Positions 26,113 to 34,652 of a DNA stretch of 64,000 nucleotides are shown one piece after another. This stretch comes from Roseimaritima sediminicola (GTDB lineage Bacteria > Planctomycetota > Planctomycetia > Pirellulales > Pirellulaceae): NCBI RefSeq assembly GCF_009618275.1, contig NZ_WIAD01000031.1, positions 1-64,000 of the forward strand, given 5' to 3'. The notes under the pieces were generated by a model that saw only the letters and a program-made list of their open reading frames with translations, had not been told where the DNA came from and did no database searches. Positions within the stretch are counted from its first letter, which is position 1, and every line of letters begins with the position of its first letter. The translations under genes and the position numbers were made by a program.

Positions 26113-26199
26113 CACAACGCGTTCGAGGCGGCAGGGAATCTTTCTCGTAGTGGACAGCGTTTTTGAGGGGAATTTGGTTTGCTGAGGGGACGGGGCTGC

Positions 26200-26205
26200 T
26201 ATGAT
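26200..26205 (+). promoter_or_regulatory. Possible extended -10 box for the SH3b/PASTA gene run
   Basis: TGCTATGAT (26197-26205) fits an extended -10 (TGnTATGAT) about 48 bp upstream of the first ATG (26253). The matching -35 region (TTTGCTG, about 26178) has short spacing and is only fair. This would drive the four genes 26253-34465. Confidence 0.4.
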
Positions 26206-26252
26206 GAGGCGAAAGCGGGGCACTGTGCCTTTGTATCGTAGGACCCACGCCA

Positions 26253-28346
26253 ATGGTTGCCTCTCAGAAGCCTTCTTGGTTCGTTCATTGGCTTCGCCAC
26301 GGCAGATGCTGGTCCGTTGGCCTTACCTTGGCCTTGGCCTTGGCCTTGGCTCTCGCTCCGGCGGCGAGTTCCCAGGAGCTGACGCCGCAGCAGGTCGAGC
26401 TGCTTCATTCGTTGGATCAGCAGCAGATCGATCAAGCTTTAGAGATCGCCCAGCAGGCGGCTGAGTGGCGCCAGCGACTGCAGGCCGATGCCGATGCCGC
26501 CGCTCGTGAAGAGCTCGTCCGGGCCATCGCTCAAGAAGCCCAGGCCCTGCAGGCCCGGTACCCGGAACTGACCGCTCCGATCGACTACGCCAGCCGCATC
26601 GCTCCCATTCTTCGGCAAGCCGATCAGGCGTGGCGACAGGCGGAGTACGTGGCGGAAGAGTACGAAGGCTTCAGCGAAGAAAACTTCCGCGAGGAAGCCA
26701 AGCGGCGAGCCTGGGCCGAGGCGGCCGAGCGACTCGAGGAGGCGTTGGGAGCGGGCGTATTGGACCAGCTGGAAAGCCTCCGCGATCCGGCCGCCTATGC
26801 CAAACGGTTTGCCGAGGGCGAGCTGCAGAAGTGGATCTCCCAGCCGGTCGCGCTGGGCGGTGACGATTCGCTGCAGGCACGGATTCGTCCGCCGCCCGCC
26901 GGTGCGCCTTTGTTTGGACCCGAAGCCGAGTACGGCGCGGAGATCGTCTATATGGATGACCTGACCGTCGCGGCAACGGGAATCCACGTCGAGTACCAGC
27001 CCGGTCAGGTACCTCGCATCAACATCGATAACATGCGGGCCGAAACCAATCTGAAAGACATGGTGCTGGACAACGTCGCGGCGCTGGGCAACGAGTTTTC
27101 CGGCCAGCTGGATCTGCCGATCAAGGTGACGCTGAATGGCCAGCCGGAATTCGCAGCGGCCTCGGGCGGTGCTCGCGGCGGGATTTCGTTCGATGTCCAA
27201 ATCGGCTTGCTGGGCGGGGACAGTGTTCAGGCCACCGCTGAGGATCTGGTCCTGTACCCGGGCAACCGCGTGGACTGGAAAGGCGGTTCGCTGACCGTGG
27301 CGGTGCGAACCGATTCGCCGGTCCCGATTGGGACCACGCCGTTTGGGATGTGGAAGATCGTCGGCAAGATGAACCCGCAGACCAAGGAGATCACGATCCG
27401 CACCCAGATCAGCACGATGGCCAGCCCGCCGGAAATGGTCGGTCTGGATGTGGGGCTGACCACCCAGATGCCGATCAAGTCGCTGAAGCTGGACGGGCAC
27501 CTGATCGTCGGCACGCTCAAGTTCCTGCAGGCCGAAGGCTTGATCGACTTCGAGAAAGGCGAGATCGCGGGCAGGTTTCAATCGTCCGAGCAGGGTTCGC
27601 CGCTGGCACAGTTAGCCTTTGCGGACGGCTCGTTCCGTCTCCAGCGGGAACGCTTTCTCGCCGATGGACAGGTCGAACTGTTCGGCAAATCCTTCACCGA
27701 CATGCACTGTGAGATCGATTTTGAGGACGGCAGCGGCCAGCTGTACGCGACCGGCGGATTTGAATTGTTTGGAGCCGACTTCGCCAGTACGCTGGCCGCG
27801 CAAATCGATCCCGGTTTCGGCCGCGTGCGGCTCGAGGCGATGCAATCGTTGACCGTCGCCGGAGTCGCACCCTATGGCGAGATCGGGGTCATCGTGACGG
27901 TGAGTGCCGATTCGGATCAGCCGGAAACCGTGCACGTGGTCGCCGAAGCGTTCGGACCTGGATTGAAAGCGGAATTCGACGTCCCTACGTTGACCGGGTG
28001 CACCGTGGCCGTGCTGCAAAAGCAACTGCAAAAGCAAGCCGTCGCCAGCTACCACCAATTACTGAAATCGCTGGCCAGTGGCGAGGAAGACGTGCGCAAG
28101 TTCGGGGCCAAACTGGACCAGAAAACTCGTGATTATGTCGACGAGAAACTGGGTGTCACGGTCGACTGGGGCAACGAAGATCTGAACCGGTTGGGGGGCG
28201 ACCTATCCCGCGAGTTCAAGAATGCGGGCGGAGCGGCCAGCGACGCTCGCGAACAGATCGGCGGAGGGCTGACCGATGCCCGTGAAGGCGTTCAAGGATT
28301 CGGCCGCCGCGCCGATGAGGGTGCGCGGGAATTCTTTGGGTTGTGA
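26253..28346 (+). CDS. Large secreted protein of unknown function (gene 1 of the SH3b/PASTA run)
   Basis: A 697-residue protein with a signal peptide whose core is a simple Leu-Ala repeat (LALALALALALAP), encoded by tandem TTGGCC hexamers. Residues about 42-200 are helical and Ala/Glu/Gln-rich with coiled-coil character (LDQQQIDQALEIAQQAAEWR). Residues about 220-600 look like long beta structure (TVAATGIHVEYQPGQVPRIN, GGARGGISFDVQIGLLGGDS). The C-terminal 100 residues return to helix and end FGRRADEGAREFFGL. I do not recognise any family. Its stop overlaps the GTG start of the next gene by 3 bp, so the two are coupled. Confidence 0.8.
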   Translation: MVASQKPSWFVHWLRHGRCWSVGLTLALALALALAPAASSQELTPQQVELLHSLDQQQIDQALEIAQQAAEWRQRLQADADAAAREELVRAIAQEAQALQARYPELTAPIDYASRIAPILRQADQAWRQAEYVAEEYEGFSEENFREEAKRRAWAEAAERLEEALGAGVLDQLESLRDPAAYAKRFAEGELQKWISQPVALGGDDSLQARIRPPPAGAPLFGPEAEYGAEIVYMDDLTVAATGIHVEYQPGQVPRINIDNMRAETNLKDMVLDNVAALGNEFSGQLDLPIKVTLNGQPEFAAASGGARGGISFDVQIGLLGGDSVQATAEDLVLYPGNRVDWKGGSLTVAVRTDSPVPIGTTPFGMWKIVGKMNPQTKEITIRTQISTMASPPEMVGLDVGLTTQMPIKSLKLDGHLIVGTLKFLQAEGLIDFEKGEIAGRFQSSEQGSPLAQLAFADGSFRLQRERFLADGQVELFGKSFTDMHCEIDFEDGSGQLYATGGFELFGADFASTLAAQIDPGFGRVRLEAMQSLTVAGVAPYGEIGVIVTVSADSDQPETVHVVAEAFGPGLKAEFDVPTLTGCTVAVLQKQLQKQAVASYHQLLKSLASGEEDVRKFGAKLDQKTRDYVDEKLGVTVDWGNEDLNRLGGDLSREFKNAGGAASDAREQIGGGLTDAREGVQGFGRRADEGAREFFGL

Positions 28347-30058
28347 GCAATATGATTCGTCAACGTATTCGCAGATGGATGGCTCGGTCGATACTGCTCG
28401 GTGCTGCCGCGCTGTTGGTCGCTGGTTCCCCCTCCATCGGCCAGGAGCTGAGCAAGCGGGATCAGAGCCGAGTGGATCGCTTGGACAAGATGGCCGCATC
28501 GATGGACGAGGTGGACGTGACCAAGAAGGAAACGTCCGGAGACCGTCAATCCGACGGCCGTCGCCAGAGCAAGGTCTCCGAGCTGAAGTTTCGCTTCCTG
28601 CTGTGCACCAGCGGCCTGATCAACGACGACAAAGATGGGATGCTGTTGTTTCCGATGCAGGTCAGCGGCTTCACCAGCACGCTGTCGCCGGGCGTCAAAC
28701 CGCGTCGCCGCAGCGGGGCTGACTTGGTCGAAATCCGCGTCGTGTTTACCGGACTGGTCGGCCAGGATACCCCGCAGGCCGAAATCAAGCTGCCGTCGTT
28801 CAAGCAGGGCTCGACCTTTCCCGCGGCCGACCTGGTCCGCGAAGAAATCCAAAAGCGAATCGAACGCTTTCTTCCCGAAGCGGAAATCCAAGGTCGACAA
28901 CGACGCCGCGAAAAATACTTGCGCGTGACCAACCAGACCGAGCAGATCCTGAAAGTGTTCGTGCACCGCCGCACCAACCGCTTCGATCCAGAAACCGGGT
29001 ACCGGTGGCTGTGGAAGCCTGCGGAACCGGGCCAGCAGCCGCAGGTCGTGTCGATCGATCCCGGCAAGTCCGTGCGTCTGAAGGCCGACGGCGAAAACAG
29101 CGAACCGGACAGCGAGCAGGACGCCTCGCCGGTGACCGCCCAACGAGTGCGGATCTGGGCCGAGAACGAGGCAGGGCAGCGTTGGCCGAAGCATCGTGAG
29201 ACCGACCTGTGGTTGGTCGATAAGAATCCTGATTTCGACGACGCTCGCGTTTATTACTCCGAACAAATCGAAACGTTCGAACGCGTTTTCGATCCCCAAC
29301 CCGGACCCCACGTCTTCACCGAACGTGTGTTGCGGATGGCGAACAAGGCTCCCCAGCCGCTATCGGTTTCCCTGCAGTACCGCACCACCGAGCGCGGGCT
29401 CGCCGCGTGGCGAGAGGCCGAGTTTACGATCCCGGCCAATAGCGCCTTCGAACCCAAAGATGATTATGGAATGCGGATTCGCGCGTCCCGCATCCGCTTT
29501 TCGGCCGAGAGCGAAGACCGGCGCTATCGCACTTACCAAACCGATGATCTGTGGCTGGTGGAGCGTGTGGACGGGCGGCGAGCCTACCAGGCCGATGCGA
29601 TTGGCCAGTTCCAGTACGTGTTCCAACCTCTTGCCGCGGGCGTCGACGTCGCCACCGTCACCACCGACAGTGCCGAGGTCAAAGACGGCAGCAAGACGAT
29701 CGGCCGAGTCCGCAAGGGCGAACAATACGACGTGCTGCAGCGTCGCGGTCCCTGGACCCGGATCGCGTTCGCCTCCGATGGCAAACCCGTATCCGGTTGG
29801 GTGCTGCAAAAGCATCTGAAGGCCGGGCGTGACGCCCCCGGCGCTCCGCCGAGCGATTCGCGACAACGGTTTCGTACCACGCGTACCAACACCGAACTGA
29901 AGGTCGGCGGAGCGATCATCGCCAGCATCCCCAAAGGACAAGCCTACGACGTGCTGGAGCAACGCGATGGTTGGTTGCGTATTGAAGTGCAGCTGGACGG
30001 CGAAACCCGTCATGGCTGGGTGCGAAGCAGCGACGGTACGGTCGGTCCACCGGAATGA
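28343..30058 (+). CDS. Secreted protein with two C-terminal SH3b-like modules (gene 2 of the run)
   Basis: A 571-residue exported protein (signal peptide ending in SPSIGQE). The first 400 residues are not recognised. They contain two related modules around RVRIWAENEAGQRW...TDLWLVDKN and RIRFSAESEDRRY...TDDLWLVER, so there is an internal duplication. Two SH3b-like modules close the protein: TDSAEVKDGSKTIGRVRKGE...GPWTRIAF and NTELKVGGAIIASIPKGQ...GWLRIEV...GWVRSS. SH3b domains often bind cell-wall or surface ligands. Start is the GTG at 28343 (overlapping the previous stop) or the ATG at 28352. Confidence 0.82.
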   Translation: MSNMIRQRIRRWMARSILLGAAALLVAGSPSIGQELSKRDQSRVDRLDKMAASMDEVDVTKKETSGDRQSDGRRQSKVSELKFRFLLCTSGLINDDKDGMLLFPMQVSGFTSTLSPGVKPRRRSGADLVEIRVVFTGLVGQDTPQAEIKLPSFKQGSTFPAADLVREEIQKRIERFLPEAEIQGRQRRREKYLRVTNQTEQILKVFVHRRTNRFDPETGYRWLWKPAEPGQQPQVVSIDPGKSVRLKADGENSEPDSEQDASPVTAQRVRIWAENEAGQRWPKHRETDLWLVDKNPDFDDARVYYSEQIETFERVFDPQPGPHVFTERVLRMANKAPQPLSVSLQYRTTERGLAAWREAEFTIPANSAFEPKDDYGMRIRASRIRFSAESEDRRYRTYQTDDLWLVERVDGRRAYQADAIGQFQYVFQPLAAGVDVATVTTDSAEVKDGSKTIGRVRKGEQYDVLQRRGPWTRIAFASDGKPVSGWVLQKHLKAGRDAPGAPPSDSRQRFRTTRTNTELKVGGAIIASIPKGQAYDVLEQRDGWLRIEVQLDGETRHGWVRSSDGTVGPPE

Positions 30059-30097
30059 TCCGCACCAAAGAATCGCGAACAGACTCTGGAGATCCAC

Positions 30098-33000
30098 ATG
30101 GTGAAAACGCATGCGACCTGGCTGCTGCCTCTGCTGGTCGGGCTGTTGTCCGTCGAGGCGTTGCGGGCGGACGATGTAGGGGATTACGCGGAAGTCACCG
30201 TCGAGGAAGCTCCGGTTCGCTCCGGGGAAGAGACGCTGATGCGTGCGAAGAAGGGCGAAAAGTTTGAGATCATCGAAATCCGCGAACCCTTCTTCGGCGT
30301 TCAAGTGACGCTGGCCGATGGCCAGCGGCGAAAGGGTTACCTATGGAATCAACATGCGCAGGCCGTGCCGCCACCGCTGGCCCCGCTGTACACGCCGCCG
30401 CCGCCCGAGCCGTACGTGCGGGTCACGGCCGGCGAAGCGACTATCCGCGTCGGTAAAACGGCTCTCGGTTCGGTACGCGCCGGCCGAGTCCTGCGGGTGG
30501 AAAAACAACAGCCCGGCTGGTTCTGGGTTCAACCCACTGCCGACGCCGCGTCGGCCGGTTGGCTGCAGGCCAAAGCCGTCGAGCCGCTGCCGCACCACGG
30601 TCCCTCGCAGGACGGCGTGTGGCCGACCAGTATCCAACAGGCCCGCGTCACCTGGAGCAAAGATGGATTCGTGATCAGTAGTCCTTTGTCCGCTGCAGAC
30701 GAAACGCCTTTGGTACTTGCGGCAGCGGACCGAGCAGTCGACGAGGTCGAACGCAGCGGCAACCGTATCGAGGTCCGGCTTGCCGACGAATCACCGCTGG
30801 CACCGGGAACAAAGAGTCTGTGGATCGCCGAGCAGAACGGCCGGCAACACCGCGTCGATCTGCCGACGCCAGAGCTCGCCAGCACGGCCAGCAGCACGCG
30901 CTACGATTCCTCGCCCGAGCTTCAGTATCTGTCGATCGAGGTGACGGACGCTGCACCGGGCATGTGGCTGGAAGGCTGTCAGGTGCGGCCCGATCGCGAA
31001 AAACCCCGCCTGCGACCCCTGGACCGCAAGGGTTCAGCGGAGCTGTCGTTCACCGACCTCTACGAGTTCCAGGGAAAGACCTACGTCCGGATCGGCCTTC
31101 GCGATGTGTCCGATGATTTCAATCGATGGGTCTACCTGCGGGCCCATACTCCGTGGGGCGGTCGCAGCCGTACGGTCGCGCTGCGGCGTGTGGGCAACAA
31201 GGTGGAACCGAAAGCGACGCGGTTCGAAGATCACAAGTCCGGCTTTGTCGACGCCGTGGCCGAGGTTCCCAATGTCGAACTGATGCCCGTCGACTTGGCC
31301 GAGCAGGTTTTGAAGGAGGCCGGTTTGCAGGTTGAAATCGTTTCGGCGGCCGACCTGACCAAGGTGGCGAGTCCGGATCCGCGGGCACTGGTCAGCCGGC
31401 AGGGCGTGGCGGCTGGCGCGACGATGCTGTTGGGCAAGACCTTGTTGCTGTCGATCGGAAACACGCCCGAAGTAGCTCGGCCGGAATCGGCCAGCGGATT
31501 GACGATCGATGTGCTCGATGCGTTCGCCCTGGCGTCGCTGAAACCGCATTCTGCCGCGGACTTTGCTCCGGACGAAAACGGCTTGCAGTGGCTGACCGCC
31601 CAGCCCAACGCGACCGGCGTGTTGAGTCTGGGTGCCGACGGCGGTGTCTCCCTGGATCCCGACCGTTCCGCAACCCGGACCAACCAGGCTGCGTTCCTGA
31701 AACTGATGCTGTTGGCCACCCTGAACAATCCACCCGAGGCGATGCCCGGTTCGATCGGTGAAGTGTTTCGACAATTAATTTCTGTGGAAGACCGGATTCA
31801 ACAACGCATACGTTCCGATCGAAGTTTGGAAATCGGGCGCGTCGCGGAGCGCGTCGCCCAACTGTTGGCCGCGGAGCTCAGTGCCGCCGATCGCAGTGCT
31901 CTGGAAGACGATTGGCAGCGGTACCGGCAACACCGGACCACGCCTGCCGACTATGACCTGCAGGGCAATCAGTTCGTCGGCGATGACCTGGCGCTGTGGA
32001 CGATTCAGTGGTTGTTCGACCACGGCAAATACGATCCGCTGGAATCGACGGTTCCGGCCGCCGATACGCGCGGCCGGCCGCTAGCGGTGTTGTTCCAGCC
32101 GGGCCGGGCGCCGCAGTGGAGCCGCGAGGTGGGGATGCCGATCACGCCGCCCGGACAGACCGCGCCGACCCAAGAACAGCTGTCCGGTTTGATCGCTTCG
32201 CTGAACCAACAGGCTCCCTCGTCGGCCCCGCCGGAACAACTCATCCCGGACTCGCCGTCCCGCAGCGAACCGCCGCGTGGTGAACCGCTGGTTTACGCCG
32301 GCGACGGTCCCACCCACGTCCGCGTACCGCCGGTGGTCCGCCAGCCGGTTTCCACAGCCGACGAAGAACTCCGGAAGTTGGGGCTGCGCATCGCTCGCGC
32401 GGACCGCTTGCTGGACACCGATCGCGTTATCGCTAGCCGTCCCGAAGCTCGCGCCTGGGTGGATTCGGGCAGCGGCGTCGAACTGCAAGCCGAACGACGT
32501 GTGCCCGATGTCTTGGGATACACGCCCGACCGAGTCGACCGGGAACTGGAGCGGTGGAATTTTCAGGCCCGTCGGGACGGTCCCGCCGGCAGCAGTGATG
32601 TGGCTGTCGACCAGCAGCCCGCAGCCGGGCAGTTCGCCTCGGTGGACGATCCTATCGTGGTGCGTTTTCGTGTGCTGATGCCGGACTTGGTCGGCAAATT
32701 CGCGAAGGACGGGCTCGACCTGTTGCAGCAGCGTGATCTCCGCTATCGCGTGCAGACCAAGATTTTTCTGCGCGACCGGATCGTCGCTCAGGAACCTGCG
32801 GCCGGAACCTTGTTGGATCATGGCGACACGGCCGATCTAGTGGTCCACGCCCAGGTCCCTTCACTTGTCGGACGCACCCTCGCCCAGGCCCAGGCAAAGC
32901 TGGAGGAGTATGACCTTCGCGCCGAAACGCCCAACCGGTTGGCCCGCGACGGCGATACCGTTCGCGGCCAGCGTCCCCTGGCTGGCCAGTATGTGCCGCA

Positions 33001-33952
33001 CGGATCCGACGTCCGCCTAGCCCCGATCGTTACCTTCGTGCCCAACGTCGTGGGACTCAGTCTGGGCGAAGCCGAAACGGTGCTCCAGCAACAGAACGAT
33101 CTGGGCGTTCGTCCGATCGGCCCCTTGCTCGCTCGCGATCGCATCACCAATCAAACGCCGCGTCAGGGTACCGAGATTGAACGCGGCCAGACCGTGGTGT
33201 TGGATGGTCGTGTACCGATTCCGGATGTTCGCGGCGACAACCTGTATTCGGCAACCAATCGGATCCGCAGCGCCGGCGGTGAACTGGCGGTCGATGTGGA
33301 GGGATCCGGGCAGAATACCGATGTTGTTTACTCGCAGAATCCCAACCCTGGCGTGCTGGCGATGCCTCGTAGCACCGTGTCACTGACGCCGGGGGTCATG
33401 ATCCCATCGGTCAGCGGCCTGTCGGTCAATGAGGCCCGTCAGCGTTTGGCAAGGGTCAACGTCGACAGCCGTGTGACGTCCAGCGGGACACAGGAGACCC
33501 GAGATCGCGGGATGGCCGGTCAGACGGTCGTCAGCGGTCAGAGCCACCAAGGACTGCATCCGCGCCGCGGCATCGGGCAGGTCCGATTGGGCGTCACCGA
33601 ATACGTTCTACCTGTTCGGATTGTTCCCCGCGTGGTTGAGATGACTCCGGCGGCCGCGATCGCTGCCATCGAACGAGAGGATCTACGGGTCGACACGGTG
33701 GTCGTTACGATCGTGCCTCGCGGAGGAACGCGCCGTATGAGCGTCGGAGAGTTCCGCACGTTTATGTTCGGTCAAGCGTTGGCTTCGTTGATCGGAGGTA
33801 ATAGCAGCGAGCAAGCGCGGATCGAATCTGCTTACGCCTCGCATACGCAAGCCAGAGCGGGAACGCGTCTGGTCGCCGGAGACAGCGTCGATCTGTTCGT
33901 GGACGTGAGGGTCAGCTATGGCGAGGGCAACGGTGAGAGACCGAACCGGTAG
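30098..33952 (+). CDS. Giant secreted SH3b and PASTA-repeat protein (gene 3 of the run)
   Basis: A 1284-residue exported protein. Signal peptide about 1-24; two SH3b-like modules at about 28-85 and 105-163. A Pro-rich linker follows the first, and a middle region of mostly unknown fold occupies 200-740, with one isolated PASTA-like module near 390-455. From about 743 to 1170 there are seven consecutive PASTA-like modules of 55-65 residues, each opening with a P-x-(V/L)-x-G phrase (VPDVLGYTP, MPDLVGKFA, VPSLVGRTL, VPNVVGLSL, IPDVRGDNL, IPSVSGLSV) and each carrying a Q-x-P-x-x-G phrase; a divergent module ends it. No kinase domain or membrane helix. ATG at 30098 follows CTGGAGATC. Confidence 0.88.
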   Translation: MVKTHATWLLPLLVGLLSVEALRADDVGDYAEVTVEEAPVRSGEETLMRAKKGEKFEIIEIREPFFGVQVTLADGQRRKGYLWNQHAQAVPPPLAPLYTPPPPEPYVRVTAGEATIRVGKTALGSVRAGRVLRVEKQQPGWFWVQPTADAASAGWLQAKAVEPLPHHGPSQDGVWPTSIQQARVTWSKDGFVISSPLSAADETPLVLAAADRAVDEVERSGNRIEVRLADESPLAPGTKSLWIAEQNGRQHRVDLPTPELASTASSTRYDSSPELQYLSIEVTDAAPGMWLEGCQVRPDREKPRLRPLDRKGSAELSFTDLYEFQGKTYVRIGLRDVSDDFNRWVYLRAHTPWGGRSRTVALRRVGNKVEPKATRFEDHKSGFVDAVAEVPNVELMPVDLAEQVLKEAGLQVEIVSAADLTKVASPDPRALVSRQGVAAGATMLLGKTLLLSIGNTPEVARPESASGLTIDVLDAFALASLKPHSAADFAPDENGLQWLTAQPNATGVLSLGADGGVSLDPDRSATRTNQAAFLKLMLLATLNNPPEAMPGSIGEVFRQLISVEDRIQQRIRSDRSLEIGRVAERVAQLLAAELSAADRSALEDDWQRYRQHRTTPADYDLQGNQFVGDDLALWTIQWLFDHGKYDPLESTVPAADTRGRPLAVLFQPGRAPQWSREVGMPITPPGQTAPTQEQLSGLIASLNQQAPSSAPPEQLIPDSPSRSEPPRGEPLVYAGDGPTHVRVPPVVRQPVSTADEELRKLGLRIARADRLLDTDRVIASRPEARAWVDSGSGVELQAERRVPDVLGYTPDRVDRELERWNFQARRDGPAGSSDVAVDQQPAAGQFASVDDPIVVRFRVLMPDLVGKFAKDGLDLLQQRDLRYRVQTKIFLRDRIVAQEPAAGTLLDHGDTADLVVHAQVPSLVGRTLAQAQAKLEEYDLRAETPNRLARDGDTVRGQRPLAGQYVPHGSDVRLAPIVTFVPNVVGLSLGEAETVLQQQNDLGVRPIGPLLARDRITNQTPRQGTEIERGQTVVLDGRVPIPDVRGDNLYSATNRIRSAGGELAVDVEGSGQNTDVVYSQNPNPGVLAMPRSTVSLTPGVMIPSVSGLSVNEARQRLARVNVDSRVTSSGTQETRDRGMAGQTVVSGQSHQGLHPRRGIGQVRLGVTEYVLPVRIVPRVVEMTPAAAIAAIEREDLRVDTVVVTIVPRGGTRRMSVGEFRTFMFGQALASLIGGNSSEQARIESAYASHTQARAGTRLVAGDSVDLFVDVRVSYGEGNGERPNR

Positions 33953-33973
33953 CGTGTTTTTAGTTTCCAGCCA

Positions 33974-34465
33974 ATGGAGAGAGTCGTGATTGCTTGCCTA
34001 GTGTTGCTTTCGGCCATCGCCGCGGATCCCGGGTCCGGTGTGGCGACGCCCGATCTGAAGGGCGAATCGATGCAGCGAGGTGTCCAGCTGCTGCGGCTGC
34101 GCGGTCTCGAGCCGCTGCCGGGCGTCTACTTCATCTCGCCTGACAACTGGCGAGCCGATATCAAGCCGCAGACGGTGTATCTACAGTTTCCCCGCGCCGG
34201 TGCCACCGTTGATGCGGGCAGTCCCGTGGCCGTCTGGAGGTTCGAGCGAGCCCGGCGGCGGCAGGCCAAGTTGAAAGTTCCGGATTTGGTCGGGAAGACT
34301 TGGCAAGCGGCTCAAGAGGCGTTGGATGCCGCCGAGTTGCCGCTGATGAACGCGACCGAAGCGGCCGGCGCGACCGATACGGTTACGGACCAGTACCCCA
34401 AAGCCGGCCGCCAAGTCTATCGTGGAACGTCCGTGTTTCTCAAAGTCCTACCCAATCCACATTAA
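33974..34465 (+). CDS. Small secreted PASTA-like protein (gene 4 of the run)
   Basis: A 163-residue exported protein with two PASTA-like modules: TPDLKGESMQRGVQLLRLRG and VPDLVGKTWQAAQEALDAAE with QYPKAGRQVYRGT. It begins 22 bp after the giant PASTA gene on the same strand. Start may be the ATG at 33974, or the GTG at 33986, which has GGAGAG just upstream and gives a cleaner signal peptide (VIACLVLLSAIAADPG). A degraded look-alike of its signal-peptide region is at 56455-56530. Confidence 0.8.
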   Translation: MERVVIACLVLLSAIAADPGSGVATPDLKGESMQRGVQLLRLRGLEPLPGVYFISPDNWRADIKPQTVYLQFPRAGATVDAGSPVAVWRFERARRRQAKLKVPDLVGKTWQAAQEALDAAELPLMNATEAAGATDTVTDQYPKAGRQVYRGTSVFLKVLPNPH

Positions 34466-34505
34466 GCACGTCGGCATGAATCTTTCGGTGAAACCCCGCG
34501 ACAAC

Positions 34506-34561
34506 ACCCTCCCGCGCAGCGGGAGGGTCGGGCTCTTAGGCCCGGGGAGCCCGACCCTCCC
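34506..34561. terminator. Overlapping GC-rich hairpins between convergent genes
   Basis: Two perfect inverted repeats share one arm: ACCCTCCCGC-GCA-GCGGGAGGGT (34506-34528) and GGGAGGGTCGGGCTC (34521-34535) with GAGCCCGACCCTCCC (34547-34561). They are mutually exclusive folds. The position, between the PASTA gene run (ending 34465) and the convergent SpoIIE gene (ending 34653), fits a bidirectional terminator, although no U-tract follows. The sequence has the look of a dispersed intergenic element. Confidence 0.6.
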
Positions 34562-34652
34562 AGAGGGAGAGTAAAGCCGAATGAAATGTTGCGACGTGCT
34601 TAGAGGTGTCACCACAATCAAGGTGGCCCTCCGAGAACCCCGGATGCACCCT

